A stretch of 56,784 nucleotides of DNA from Caldilineaceae bacterium (GCA_023384455.1 JAHDWH010000008.1:1-56784), one strand, 5' to 3'. Positions 35,063 to 43,480 are shown, numbered from the stretch's first letter. Translations and numbers: made by a program. Notes: generated by a model from the sequence alone, not told the origin.

Positions 35063-35707
35063 TTACTCGATAGGTTTTGCTTCGTTCCGATCCTCCACGG
35101 GCCGCATGCGCGCAAGCATTCTGGGCCGCAGCCAGAAGATCATCCCAGCGACCACAAGCAGAGCGCTGCCGACCGCGAACATCTCGAATCCTTTGGCGAT
35201 CTGGATCAAATAGCCCGTAGCAAAATAGCCCAGAAGGATCAAGATAGTGCTCCAAATCATCTCGCCGGCGAAGACAGCGGGAAACCATCGCCGACAGGGA
35301 ATCTTAAGTAAACCGGCCACGACCAGCGTAGGAATCATCAAGCCGGCTGTCAACTTGGCCACGAAAATCCACTGAGACGCATGGGTGTGCAGCCGCTCCT
35401 GCATCTTGTCCATCTTTTCCGGCGAGACTCCAAAGCGGTTGCCAAAGTGCAAAAGCCAGCGGGTCTTCCCCAGCCGTCCTACGCCATACCAGAGGGAGTC
35501 TGCGCACAGGTTGCCAATCACAGCAGCCCCAAAGACTCCCGGCAAATGCATGGCCCCCATCGAAACTGCGGCCGCACCGGCCAATGTAGCCATCGGTCCC
35601 TCCAAGGCCACGAGGAGGGCCAAAAGCAGATACCCCCAGATACCGAATCCGCCCATCATATCTGTTGCCCACTGTTGAGCCGCGTTAAAGGAGAAAAGTT
35701 CAGTCAT
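35063..35707 (-). CDS. DedA-family membrane protein
   Basis: A 214-residue DedA/VTT-domain protein with four to five hydrophobic stretches. It has the family pattern LVALEGPMATLAGAAAV then GNLCADSLWYGVGRLG and the amphipathic re-entrant segment. DedA proteins include undecaprenyl-phosphate and phosphatidylethanolamine scramblases or flippases. It follows EamA by 21 bp and precedes the glycosyltransferase by 32 bp. An N-terminal DedA domain also occurs in the protein at 38370-39713, so there are two paralogues in 4 kb. Confidence 0.88.
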   Translation of the reverse strand: MTELFSFNAAQQWATDMMGGFGIWGYLLLALLVALEGPMATLAGAAAVSMGAMHLPGVFGAAVIGNLCADSLWYGVGRLGKTRWLLHFGNRFGVSPEKMDKMQERLHTHASQWIFVAKLTAGLMIPTLVVAGLLKIPCRRWFPAVFAGEMIWSTILILLGYFATGYLIQIAKGFEMFAVGSALLVVAGMIFWLRPRMLARMRPVEDRNEAKPIE

Positions 35708-35728
35708 AGGACGACGAATGGATTGAAT

Positions 35729-36163
35729 CTACAGAATAAAGAGCAGTGTGCCGGCCAAGATTGCTAAAGTGCCCAGCACAGTTTTCCACGTCAGCGGCTC
35801 GTGGAGAAACAGCGCGGACAGCACCAGAATCATCGCCAGGCTGGATTTGTCGATGGGCGCCACGAAAGAGGCGTTGCCCATCTGCAATGCGCGAAAATAA
35901 GCCAGCCAGGACAGACCGGTCGCCAGTGCCGAAAGCACCAGCCAAAACCAGGTGCGGGGCGCAAGCTGGCCTACGGAGCGAATCTCCCCCGTAGCGGCCA
36001 CGATGCCCCAGGCGAGAATCAGAATCACGACTGTGCGGATGGCGGTGGCCAGGTTGGAACTGACACCCTCCACGCCCAGCTTGGCGAAGATGGTTGTGAG
36101 CGCGGCAAAAAAGGCCGACAACAGGGCGAAACCCCACCAGGGCAACGACGAAATTGTGTTCAA
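35729..36163 (-). CDS. EamA-type small transporter
   Basis: A 144-residue protein with a single EamA repeat, predicted to have five membrane helices. It begins WGFALLSAFFAALTTIFAKLGVEGVSSNLATAIRT and ends LTWKTVLGTLAILAGTLL. Single-repeat EamA proteins must dimerise to form a drug/metabolite-type carrier. The Lys in LLFHEPLTWK-like segments and PIDKSS are conserved in this group. It lies 21 bp downstream of the histidine kinase. Confidence 0.85.
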   Translation of the reverse strand: MNTISSLPWWGFALLSAFFAALTTIFAKLGVEGVSSNLATAIRTVVILILAWGIVAATGEIRSVGQLAPRTWFWLVLSALATGLSWLAYFRALQMGNASFVAPIDKSSLAMILVLSALFLHEPLTWKTVLGTLAILAGTLLFIL

Positions 36164-36184
36164 TGCACACCTCCCAATGGATAA

Positions 36185-37645
36185 TTACCCCTGGATTTCG
36201 CGCCCCTGCGGGCTACATTCATCCGCTGCCAGCGGCAGATTCACTACGAAAACAGTACCCCCGCCGGCAGGGCTGGAGACGTCAATGTCTCCGCCGTGGG
36301 CCAGGGCTATCTCTTTGGCAATCGCCAGTCCCAGGCCGCTGCCGCCCCGCGCCCGGCTGCGCGCCGGGTCCACCCGATAAAAGCGCTCGAAAATATGAGG
36401 CAGATGCTCAGGAGGGATGCCTGGTCCTGTGTCAGCCACCTGGACATGAACCCAATTCCCGCTGCCCGATGCGGTAATGCTGACCTGGCTTCCCGGCGCA
36501 TGGGCCATAACGTTGTCCAGCAAATTGAGAAACAATTGTATAAGGCGATCCAAATCAGCACACAAAAGCAATCTGGCGGGTAGGTCAGATGTAAAGCTCA
36601 TTCCCTCGGCTTCATTCTGTTCGGAAACCTGAGCGGTCAGATTCCTGAGCAACTCGCTGATGTCCACAGACGCCTTCTGAAGCACAAGCTGGTCATTGTC
36701 GCGCCGGGAAAGGACGAGCAGATCGGAGACCAGTCGGCTCATTCGCTCCACTTCTGCCTGAATCGAATGCAGTGTTTCAACGTAGATAGCTGGTGAGCGG
36801 GGCTTCTCTAGCGCCACATCCACCTCTCCCCGCAGAATGGAAAGGGGTGTACGCAGTTCGTGGGAGGCATCGGCGGTGAAACGGCGCTGGCGCTGAAAGC
36901 TGGTAGCCAGTCGGGTCAGCATATCATCAAACGTGCGCGCCAGACGCCCTACCTCGTCATCCGGGAGATGATTACTCAGAGACTCCCGCTGCTCCACCGT
37001 AGAAGCGCTGATAGCGGCTGCCTCCTGGCGCAGACGTTCGATGGGGGCCAGGGTGCGGCCAGCCAGCCAGTAGCCACCGGCCAGGGCCAGCAGCATCACA
37101 ATTGGGCCACTGAAAAGGAGTAATACCAGCAACGCATTGAGCGCCTCATCGATCGGTTCCATCGACCGGGCCACCTGCAGATAAGCGGCGGTTTGTCCGC
37201 TCAAGGGGACGGGTACGCTAATCAGGCGATAGCTTCCCCCAGAGTCGTGTTGTCCGTCTCCCTCTCCATTCTGCTGCTCCGCCTGCCCGTCGTCCTCGGT
37301 CACAGTAAAGGTTCCTCCTTCGCCTGCCAGAGAGGCGGGAAGGAGTGGAAGGTGGGGTTGACCGCGCTGGTCGACGGTCATGCCATCCAATGTCACGAGA
37401 CGGAGCAGGTCATCCTCGCTGCTGAGTTGGGCACCGGCAACATCCCCGCGCGCAAAACGCAGACTTCCATTCTCGTTTTCCACTGTGGAGACTAGCTGGT
37501 CGGCGCTCAGGCGCAATCCACTATCGACTGCGCGCAGCAACTCAAGGCGCAGGCTTAGATAGAGAAATCCTCCCAAAAGGAGCATTACGCCGAACATCAA
37601 CCCGGCAGCGAGCAAGGCCATACGGACGCGTAGTGTTTTAGCCAT
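36185..37645 (-). CDS. Sensor histidine kinase
   Basis: A 486-residue class I kinase. Membrane helices at about 9-32 and 170-195 enclose a periplasmic sensor domain of about 135 residues with an acidic, Gln/Gly-rich loop (around 117-137). A HAMP domain follows. The phospho-accepting His262 is in DASHELRTPLS. The ATP domain has the N box in FLNLLDNVMAHA, DTGPGIP and GGSGLGLAI. The reading overlaps the response regulator by 8 bases, the two forming a pair. It heads the envelope operon after the regulator. Confidence 0.94.
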   Translation of the reverse strand: MAKTLRVRMALLAAGLMFGVMLLLGGFLYLSLRLELLRAVDSGLRLSADQLVSTVENENGSLRFARGDVAGAQLSSEDDLLRLVTLDGMTVDQRGQPHLPLLPASLAGEGGTFTVTEDDGQAEQQNGEGDGQHDSGGSYRLISVPVPLSGQTAAYLQVARSMEPIDEALNALLVLLLFSGPIVMLLALAGGYWLAGRTLAPIERLRQEAAAISASTVEQRESLSNHLPDDEVGRLARTFDDMLTRLATSFQRQRRFTADASHELRTPLSILRGEVDVALEKPRSPAIYVETLHSIQAEVERMSRLVSDLLVLSRRDNDQLVLQKASVDISELLRNLTAQVSEQNEAEGMSFTSDLPARLLLCADLDRLIQLFLNLLDNVMAHAPGSQVSITASGSGNWVHVQVADTGPGIPPEHLPHIFERFYRVDPARSRARGGSGLGLAIAKEIALAHGGDIDVSSPAGGGTVFVVNLPLAADECSPQGREIQG

Positions 37646-38318
37646 AGCTGCCTTCTGCCAGGCGATAGCCCGCGCCGCGCACGGTCTGGATCAATTTTTC
37701 ATCAAAGGGATCGTCGATTTTTTTGCGTAGATAGCGTACATAGACATCCACAATATTCGACTGACTGTAGAAGTCATAGTCCCAGACGTGCTCCGCGATT
37801 ACCGTGCGGCTGAGTATCTGATTGGGATGGCGCATGAACAATTCCAGCAGGGCGAATTCCTTGGTTGTCAGATCAATACTCTGATCGTCGCGCTCGGCCA
37901 GATGGGTGACCAGATCGAGGGTCAGATCGGCCACGCGCAACTGGGTGGTTCGCTGGTCACCTCCCCGCCGGCGCAATGCCCGCAGCCGGGCCAGCAACTC
38001 CTGGAAGGCAAAGGGTTTGACCAGATAATCGTCGGCACCGGCGTCCAGCCCCGCCACCCGATCCTCCACCGCGTCTTTGGCCGTCAGCATCAATACGCTT
38101 GCGTTCCCACCTTTGGCCCGCAGCCGTTTGCACAGGGCAACCCCATCCAGTTTAGGCAGCATCACATCCAGAATGATAATGTCGTAGGGGAAGTTCTGCG
38201 CCCATTCGTAGCCTTCTTCTCCGTCGTAGGCCACATCGACGGCGTAGGCATTTTCCTCCAGCCCACGTTTGATAAAAGCCGCGATCTTATGTTCATCTTC
38301 GACAACCAATACACGCAT
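37638..38318 (-). CDS. OmpR-family response regulator
   Basis: A 226-residue regulator with a receiver domain (phospho-acceptor Asp51 in IILDVMLPK, Lys in YLVKPF) and a C-terminal winged-helix domain (DLTTKEFALLELFMRHP, VDVYVRYLRKKID, TVRGAGYRL). It overlaps its kinase gene. Proteins of this family bind direct repeats spaced about 10-11 bp. The most upstream gene of the apparent run is the PAP2 phosphatase, where a dyad is present at 40482-40513. Confidence 0.95.
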   Translation of the reverse strand: MRVLVVEDEHKIAAFIKRGLEENAYAVDVAYDGEEGYEWAQNFPYDIIILDVMLPKLDGVALCKRLRAKGGNASVLMLTAKDAVEDRVAGLDAGADDYLVKPFAFQELLARLRALRRRGGDQRTTQLRVADLTLDLVTHLAERDDQSIDLTTKEFALLELFMRHPNQILSRTVIAEHVWDYDFYSQSNIVDVYVRYLRKKIDDPFDEKLIQTVRGAGYRLAEGSYG

Positions 38319-38369
38319 TGCATTACCTCCAAATTCTGGGTTTTCTCTGCCCCAGAGTCTGTCCTGTCA

Positions 38370-39713
38370 TCAAGCCACTTTGGAGACGACATTCTGAGAT
38401 GGTTCCTGGTGGGATCGCCAGCGGTGAACCCCCACGGGGATGCTGACCCAAAGCAGACCGAGGGTCCAGCCCCCCACAATATCCGACGGCAGCGCCAGAC
38501 CCAGAAAGAGAGTAAAAATGCCCCCGGCCAACACCACAAAAGCGGTGACTGTGTAGATGTTCACCTGCTCTCCCCAGCTCCGTTGACGCGACAACAGATA
38601 GGCCAGCCAGCCATAGACAGCCAAGGAGAGCATGGCCGGCAGATCCGGGAAGCTGTAGCCGCTGGTCCACCACAGCAGGTCTGCCTCTGCTGGTGCGGGT
38701 CTTTGCAGCCAAACCTGCAAGGCCAGCGCCACAGCCAGCGTTCCCAGACCATTGATTAGGGTGAGCCAGGCGGCAAGAGGGCTGCGCCAGGTTGACGCTG
38801 GCCTCTTCTCTCTGCCCGGCCACAACAGCCACAGAAAGAGGAGCAGAGCCCCTCCCAGCAGAATTCGTACATCCGTTAACCAGATGAGCCATTCCAGCCA
38901 GGAGGAAACTTCGTTGGCGCCGGCGCGCAGCCAGGGCGTAAAAGCCCGATCCAACTGGGCCAGCACCGGGTCCCGTTCCAGGATGGCGTCCACCAACTGG
39001 CCGAACAGCCAGCCGCTGGCCCCCAGCAGTCCGATATAAATCCCAATGCCCACCCGGATGCCCTGGGACAGAACCCAGCGCTGTCCTCTCTGCCAGCCCA
39101 GGATCAGTCGGCCCAGCAAACTGCCCCGCAAGGAGTCTGTCCCGGCCTGCCAGCGTCGGTTGAGCCAGAACAGGAAAGCGGCTGTCAGGGCCAGCACAAC
39201 AATGACCGCTCCCACCGCTTTGATCCAGCGTTCGATGAGAGGCAGGTTTTGTCCAAAGAAGTAGCCCAGACTGCCCATCAAAACCGCCCACACGACGCCA
39301 CCTGCCGCGTTGTAGAAGGTGAATGTGCGTGTAGGCATGTGATTAATCCCGGCCAGTACAGCCGCAAACATACGCACAATAGGAATAAACCGGGCGAGAA
39401 AGACAGCTTTGGGTCCATGACGCTTGAAAAAGTCCTCACTCTGGGCCAGTTTCGTCTCGTCGAATTCGACAAAGCGGCTCAGGATGGCCCTGCCGTGTCG
39501 TCGTCCCAGGAAATACCCCAAATTGTCGCCCAGAATCGCGCCCAGGGCCGCGCTGGCGATCACAAAATAGATGTTCAGCTTGCCATTGGCGGCCAGCGCC
39601 CCGCCCAGCAAAAGCAGTGTCTCGCCTGGGGTGGGGAGCCCCATACTTTCCAGGCCGATGCCCAGGGCGACCAACGGATATCCAAGAATCTGCAGCCAGT
39701 AGTCCCAGTTCAT
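38370..39713 (-). CDS. DedA fused to a degenerate PAP2 domain
   Basis: A 447-residue protein. Residues 1-185 are a DedA/VTT domain (GLPTPGETLLLLGG, then ARFIPIVRMFAAVLAG). Residues 215-430 form a PAP2-like domain with the same helix pattern and framework (WLQRP, YSFPDLPAM, LGLALPSDIVGG). The catalytic residues are lost: motif 1 Lys is Gln333, PSGH reads P-D357-L358-P359, and in motif 3 the Arg and His positions are Thr401 and Ala407. It cannot be a normal acid phosphatase and is probably a lipid-binding or channel-like domain. The start overlaps the intact PAP2 gene as ATGA. Confidence 0.85.
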   Translation of the reverse strand: MNWDYWLQILGYPLVALGIGLESMGLPTPGETLLLLGGALAANGKLNIYFVIASAALGAILGDNLGYFLGRRHGRAILSRFVEFDETKLAQSEDFFKRHGPKAVFLARFIPIVRMFAAVLAGINHMPTRTFTFYNAAGGVVWAVLMGSLGYFFGQNLPLIERWIKAVGAVIVVLALTAAFLFWLNRRWQAGTDSLRGSLLGRLILGWQRGQRWVLSQGIRVGIGIYIGLLGASGWLFGQLVDAILERDPVLAQLDRAFTPWLRAGANEVSSWLEWLIWLTDVRILLGGALLLFLWLLWPGREKRPASTWRSPLAAWLTLINGLGTLAVALALQVWLQRPAPAEADLLWWTSGYSFPDLPAMLSLAVYGWLAYLLSRQRSWGEQVNIYTVTAFVVLAGGIFTLFLGLALPSDIVGGWTLGLLWVSIPVGVHRWRSHQEPSQNVVSKVA

Positions 39714-40450
39714 GAATAGATTGTCTCCTGGTTTTTGGGAGCGCTCGGCTGAAAAGGCCGCGCCCCTGGGCTTTCGGCAATCGGCACGTTTGGCCGGAAA
39801 TGGCGATACAAACGCCAGGCGACAGTCAGCCAAATCGTGCCCAGCGCCAGCGCGCCCAGCACATCGCTGGGGTAGTGTACCCCCAGATAAATCCGGCTGA
39901 AGGCGACCAGAGGAACGATCAACCCAATCAGAAACCCCCAAAGTGGCCTTCGATGCTGCCACAAATAGAGGGCCAGAAAGCCATAGAAAGCAGCCGCGGC
40001 AATTGTATGGCCGCTGGGAAAGCTGTAGCTGGTTTCCACGCTCAGTGGCGGGAAGACAGAGGGCCGGGGCCGGCCGAAAAGCCACTTAAGCACTGTATTG
40101 ATGGCCGTTGCACCGCCCAAGCTGAACCACAAGGCCCAGATCGTCCAGGGGTCTACTTGCCGCCAGAGCCACCAGGAGACCCCCAACAGCGCCAGAGCGA
40201 CGCCATAGGTTCCCAACTGGGTGATCCCAAGCATCGTCCAATCCAGCCAGGGCGCGCTGAGGTTGTGGACGGCCAGCATCAGGGGCCGATCCCAGACAAA
40301 ACCTTCCTGCAGCCAGACATCGCCGGCCAGATCGAGGAAGACGGCTGTTGCCCCAAGCAGCAAGACGATGGCTGGCAGCCAGACGCGCAACATCCGGAGG
40401 AGCGCTCGTCTACGCGTTGGGAAACGAAATTGGTTACACATACTTTCCAT
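39710..40450 (-). CDS. PAP2-superfamily lipid phosphatase
   Basis: A protein of about 246 residues with six membrane helices. All three PAP2 signature motifs are intact: KWLFGRPRP, then YSFPSGHTIA, then SRIYLGVHYPSDV. It would remove phosphate from a lipid such as undecaprenyl pyrophosphate, phosphatidate or phosphatidylglycerophosphate. The ATG at 40450 is chosen because GGTGG lies upstream and the dyad at 40482-40513 would then be in the promoter region. The frame is open 29 codons further to 40537 without a ribosome site. It is co-translated with the DedA-PAP2 fusion, so an active and an inactive PAP2 are made together. Confidence 0.85.
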   Translation of the reverse strand: MESMCNQFRFPTRRRALLRMLRVWLPAIVLLLGATAVFLDLAGDVWLQEGFVWDRPLMLAVHNLSAPWLDWTMLGITQLGTYGVALALLGVSWWLWRQVDPWTIWALWFSLGGATAINTVLKWLFGRPRPSVFPPLSVETSYSFPSGHTIAAAAFYGFLALYLWQHRRPLWGFLIGLIVPLVAFSRIYLGVHYPSDVLGALALGTIWLTVAWRLYRHFRPNVPIAESPGARPFQPSAPKNQETIYS

Positions 40451-40481
40451 AAATTCTATCCACCTGTCAGAAGTGAAGATC

Positions 40482-40513
40482 GTATCGTAACAATACACCG
40501 ATTGTGTCGATAC
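40482..40513. promoter_or_regulatory. Operator-like dyad upstream of the PAP2 gene
   Basis: GTATCGTAACAAT, six bases (ACACCG), then ATTGTGTCGATAC: the 13-base arms match at 11 positions. It lies 32-63 bases before the chosen start codon of the first gene in the envelope run. The regulator is unknown. Confidence 0.4.
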
Positions 40514-40645
40514 AGATTCTCGTTCTACTTGTTCCATATTCTGGTTCTATTCAAACTCAAAAAGATTAAAAGAAGATTAAAGGAGGATGGGTTCTTCCGA
40601 ATGGTAACAGAAAAGGCGCGCCTGAAAAAGGTGCTATGACGCGCA

Positions 40646-40679
40646 GAGAGGCCGGTGTCTGTACAGACACCGGCCTCTC
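40646..40679 (-). terminator. Perfect 34-bp palindrome after the PepSY gene
   Basis: GAGAGGCCGGTGTCTG and its exact complement meet at TA with no unpaired loop (16-base arms plus a central TA). It lies 35 bases past the PepSY stop on the minus strand and is followed there by CTGCGCGTCATAGCACC then TTTTTC. The stem is strong; the T run is 17 bases away, so it is a terminator or transcript-protecting hairpin. Confidence 0.6.
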
Positions 40680-40713
40680 CCTCTAGCAAATCTTCAGTTC
40701 GTTGGGCGCTATC

Positions 40714-41331
40714 CTACTTGCCTGCGGCGTCCTCAGTGCCTGGGACTTCGGTGGCGTCGTCCGGCTGGCCCGCACTCTCCTCCTGGGCATCGTCCTGGTC
40801 GCCGTCTTCGTGCTCGTCCTGGACGTCGTCGGTGTCATTGGCTTCGGCCTGTTCATTCTCACTCTCGTCGGCCTCATCCACTTCAGAGCCATCGTCGTCC
40901 TGGTCGGTGTAGAGGACGGCGGCGTTGCCTGCATCGACCTTCACATCCATCCCGTTGTCCAGTTCTACGCTGTAGACCAGCACACCGTTCTCGTTGTCCA
41001 GTTCACTCTTGACTACCTTCGTCCCTGGATTGGCAGCCAGGGCGGCGGCTTCGGCCTCGGCGGCGGTGATCTTGGCCTGGCCCTGGAGGGCAGCGGCTTC
41101 GTCGGCCTCGCTCATGCCGTCTGTTGCCTTCTCGTCCACCAGGATGCTACCCGTGTAGCTGGGGTCCTGGGTGGTGTCGCCGTCTTCCTGCTGTTGCTGG
41201 ACAGCGGGCGCCGGGGCGGGCGGGTTGGTCGTCTGGGCGTGGCCGATAAAGGCGGTTGTACCCAGGCCGCCTAGCAGAAGCCCTGCGGCGGCGGCACTCA
41301 GATAGACTTTGTTCTTCATCTGCTTCAACAT
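40714..41331 (-). CDS. Secreted PepSY protein with acidic tail
   Basis: A 205-residue exported protein. A signal peptide occupies residues 1-32 (basic start, Ala/Leu core, GHAQ site). A Pro/Gln linker follows. One PepSY domain lies at about 85-145 (KITAAEAEAAALAANPGTKV, then VLVYSVELDNGMDVKVDAGN). The last 65 residues are almost entirely Asp, Glu, Ala and Gln, giving a very acidic disordered tail. PepSY domains are thought to inhibit proteases or bind signals at the cell surface. The start has AAAGGAGAG 5 bases upstream. It is transcribed away from the ABC exporter genes, with an operator-like dyad between. Confidence 0.85.
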   Translation of the reverse strand: MLKQMKNKVYLSAAAAGLLLGGLGTTAFIGHAQTTNPPAPAPAVQQQQEDGDTTQDPSYTGSILVDEKATDGMSEADEAAALQGQAKITAAEAEAAALAANPGTKVVKSELDNENGVLVYSVELDNGMDVKVDAGNAAVLYTDQDDDGSEVDEADESENEQAEANDTDDVQDEHEDGDQDDAQEESAGQPDDATEVPGTEDAAGK

Positions 41332-41446
41332 TGGAACTCTCCTTTGGATTGGGAATCGCCGTGCGATTCTGGTTCACTTGCTGGCCTCTCTGTCTGCCAG
41401 CTTGCCCATAGAATAGCGCCCCTGTATGAGAGCAGCATGAATCCAA

Positions 41447-41464
41447 AATGAGAGTTCTCTCATT
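41447..41464. promoter_or_regulatory. Operator-like dyad in the PepSY/ABC divergent spacer
   Basis: AATGAGAGTTCTCTCATT has perfect 8-base arms around TT. A third half site ATGAGAG lies at 41426-41432, exactly 22 bases (two helical turns) before the one at 41448. This geometry suits a dimeric regulator binding cooperatively. It lies between the divergent PepSY and exporter genes, so it could control both. Confidence 0.5.
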
Positions 41465-41548
41465 CTAAACAGCCCGGTTTTTGCGCTCCTATCCTATCTT
41501 CGCAAGGGGGAGGAGTGGATCTCTGTGCCCGCCTGTCACTTGTCCCAT

Positions 41549-41567
41549 TTAAACAAGGCTTAACCAA
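41549..41567 (+). promoter_or_regulatory. OmpR-type direct repeat upstream of the exporter
   Basis: TTAAACAA (41549-41556) and TTAACCAA (41560-41567) are 8-base direct repeats with one mismatch and an 11-base period. That is the usual spacing for OmpR/PhoB-family regulators, two of which are encoded in this window. The site lies 84 bases before the ABC ATPase start. Confidence 0.45.
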
Positions 41568-41650
41568 AGCGGCGTTGAATGATTTTTGTTACACCAATCG
41601 ATGCTGCCAACGCAGCCACAAGACCGTACAGATAAGGAAGGAGAGGCGGA

Positions 41651-42403
41651 ATGCAAACTACATCGGCGATTCAGACCGACGCCCTAACACGAGCCTACGC
41701 AACATTCATTGCCGTAGACAAACTGACGTTGAGCGTGGCCCAGGGCGAAATTTTCGGTTTCCTGGGCCACAACGGCGCCGGCAAAACAACCACTATCAGT
41801 ATGCTGACCACACTGCTGCTGCCCACGTCGGGTTCGGCGCAGGTACTAGGGCTGGACGTGGTGAAGCAGAACCTGGCCGTCCGCCAGCAGGTCGGCTACG
41901 TACCAGAACAGGTCCGCCTCTACAACGATCTGACTGTAGAGGAGAACCTGGGCTACTTCGCCGCTCTCTCCGGTGTGACCAACATTCCCCAGCGTATCCA
42001 GGAAGTGATGACGCTTCTGGGACACCCCGAATGGCGGGAGCGACGGGTGGGTGGACTTTCCAAAGGGATGCGCCAGCGCATCGGCATTGCCCAGGCTCTG
42101 CTCCACCAGCCCAGCGTCCTCTTTCTGGACGAGCCATCTTCTGGTCTGGACCCGGAAGGCAAGCGGGAGATTCGAGAACTGATTGGCCTGCTCAACCGGG
42201 AATTCGGCATCACGATTTTTATGAACACCCACGAACTGAGCGAAGTGACCAAAATTTGTACCAGTATCGGCATTATGAACCACGGCCATCTGGTGATGGC
42301 CGACAGCTTGGCGAACGTCATGGCCCATTTCCCCGACGCCGCTTCGCTGGAAGATGTCTATCTGCACTACAACGAGCAGCAGAAGGCCGTAGTCCCAGCC
42401 TGA
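41651..42403 (+). CDS. ABC transporter ATP-binding protein
   Basis: A 250-residue ABC-2-type ATPase. It has Walker A GHNGAGKT (39-46), a Q-loop region (VPEQVRLYNDLTVEEN), the signature LSKGMRQR, Walker B VLFLDEP and the H-loop in NTHELSEV. It powers the two permeases encoded next. The start follows AAGGAGAGG. It is the first gene of an exporter operon divergent from the PepSY gene. Confidence 0.95.
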   Translation: MQTTSAIQTDALTRAYATFIAVDKLTLSVAQGEIFGFLGHNGAGKTTTISMLTTLLLPTSGSAQVLGLDVVKQNLAVRQQVGYVPEQVRLYNDLTVEENLGYFAALSGVTNIPQRIQEVMTLLGHPEWRERRVGGLSKGMRQRIGIAQALLHQPSVLFLDEPSSGLDPEGKREIRELIGLLNREFGITIFMNTHELSEVTKICTSIGIMNHGHLVMADSLANVMAHFPDAASLEDVYLHYNEQQKAVVPA

Positions 42404-42472
42404 CGGTAGATGGAAAGTGGAACGCAACGCCCGGAGGACACCCGACAGAAACCGCCGATTTCCACAGATTCA

Positions 42473-42509
42473 ATCCGTGTGAATCCATTCTATCCGTGTC
42501 CATCCGTGT
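42473..42509 (+). repeat. ATCCGTGT spacer repeat (3 units)
   Basis: ATCCGTGT occurs at 42473, 42492 and 42502 in the 141-bp spacer between the ATPase and permease genes. Related units occur at 44315-44332, in the MITE and in the hairpin at 53738-53812, so they belong to one dispersed motif family. Confidence 0.6.
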
Positions 42510-42544
42510 TCTTTTTGCACTTTAGTCACAAAGAAAGAAACCCT

Positions 42545-43480
42545 ATGAACACAGTTCTGGTTATCGCCCGCAAGGAGTTTCAGAGTGTCTTCCGCAACCG
42601 CCTGTTTGTGACAATTGCCCTGCTCTTTCTGGGTATGTCCATCCTGTCGGTCTGGATTGGCAGCACGACCAAACACGCGGAGATGCGCCTCTACAACGAA
42701 TTGGTCGTCTCCCTGACCGCAGCCGGAAACAGTGCCCTGCCTGCGCCGCCACAGATTCACACATTGACGATTCTCTCCAATTTGAGCGAATACGTGGCGA
42801 TCATTGGGGCGATTTTAGCCGTCATTCTCGGTTACAACAGCCTGATCGAAGAGAAGGAATCGGGCGGTCTGAAGCTGATCCTCTCTCGCCCGGTCTTCCG
42901 TGACCGCCTGCTCACAGGCAAACTGCTGGGCGGAGCCGCGGTCATCGGCCTGTTGCTGGGGCTGGCCTTCGTCTTCAATCTGCTGCTGCTGGTGCTGGTC
43001 GGTGGCATCTGGCCCACAATGGGCGAAGTGGGCCGCCTCTTCACATTCGTACTCATGGCTTTCGCCTATATGCTCATCTTTCTAAGCGTATCCCTGATGC
43101 TGAGCGTCAAACTGCCCAGCGCGTCCCAGGTCTTTCTGATCTCTCTGGTGCTGTGGGTAGTGTTCAGTTTTGTGCTGCCACAAATGGCCGATACGCAGAT
43201 GGTCAACAGCACAGTCGTCAACAGCGTGACCGGCGTCGCCAGCCAGATTCCGCAAGATACTGCGCTCTCCCAAACTCTGAACTTTCTCTCACCCACCTGG
43301 CATCTGCGCCACATCGGCAGCCAACTGTTGGAGGCGACGACGAACGGCGCGGGGTTGACCGGCGGTGCGCTGGCGACGCAAAGTGTGATGACGCTGCTGC
43401 TGTTGCTGGTGCCGTCGGTTCTCTTCGGCGCCCTGGCCTATGCCCTCTTCCTACGCGATGAAACACTGGTGTTGGAATGA
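42545..43480 (+). CDS. ABC-2-type transporter permease 1
   Basis: A 311-residue integral membrane protein with six predicted helices. The N-terminus has the family amphipathic segment VLVIARKEFQSVFRNRLFVTIALLF, and LGYNSLIEEKESGGLKLILSRPV is the conserved cytoplasmic loop shared with permease 2 (where it reads ERRAGSLSLILSRPV). The two permeases are paralogues and probably form a heterodimer with the ATPase. The ribosome site is weak (AAAGAAAG). Its stop overlaps the next gene as ATGA. Confidence 0.88.
   Translation: MNTVLVIARKEFQSVFRNRLFVTIALLFLGMSILSVWIGSTTKHAEMRLYNELVVSLTAAGNSALPAPPQIHTLTILSNLSEYVAIIGAILAVILGYNSLIEEKESGGLKLILSRPVFRDRLLTGKLLGGAAVIGLLLGLAFVFNLLLLVLVGGIWPTMGEVGRLFTFVLMAFAYMLIFLSVSLMLSVKLPSASQVFLISLVLWVVFSFVLPQMADTQMVNSTVVNSVTGVASQIPQDTALSQTLNFLSPTWHLRHIGSQLLEATTNGAGLTGGALATQSVMTLLLLLVPSVLFGALAYALFLRDETLVLE

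Noticed and set aside
42473-42509. Possible CRISPR-like ATCCGTGT repeats
   Set aside because: Units are only 8 bases with irregular short spacing.
41515-42525. A 336-codon plus-strand frame over the ABC ATPase
   Set aside because: Low-complexity Arg/Gly/Pro reading in a second frame; the ATPase frame has all the motifs.
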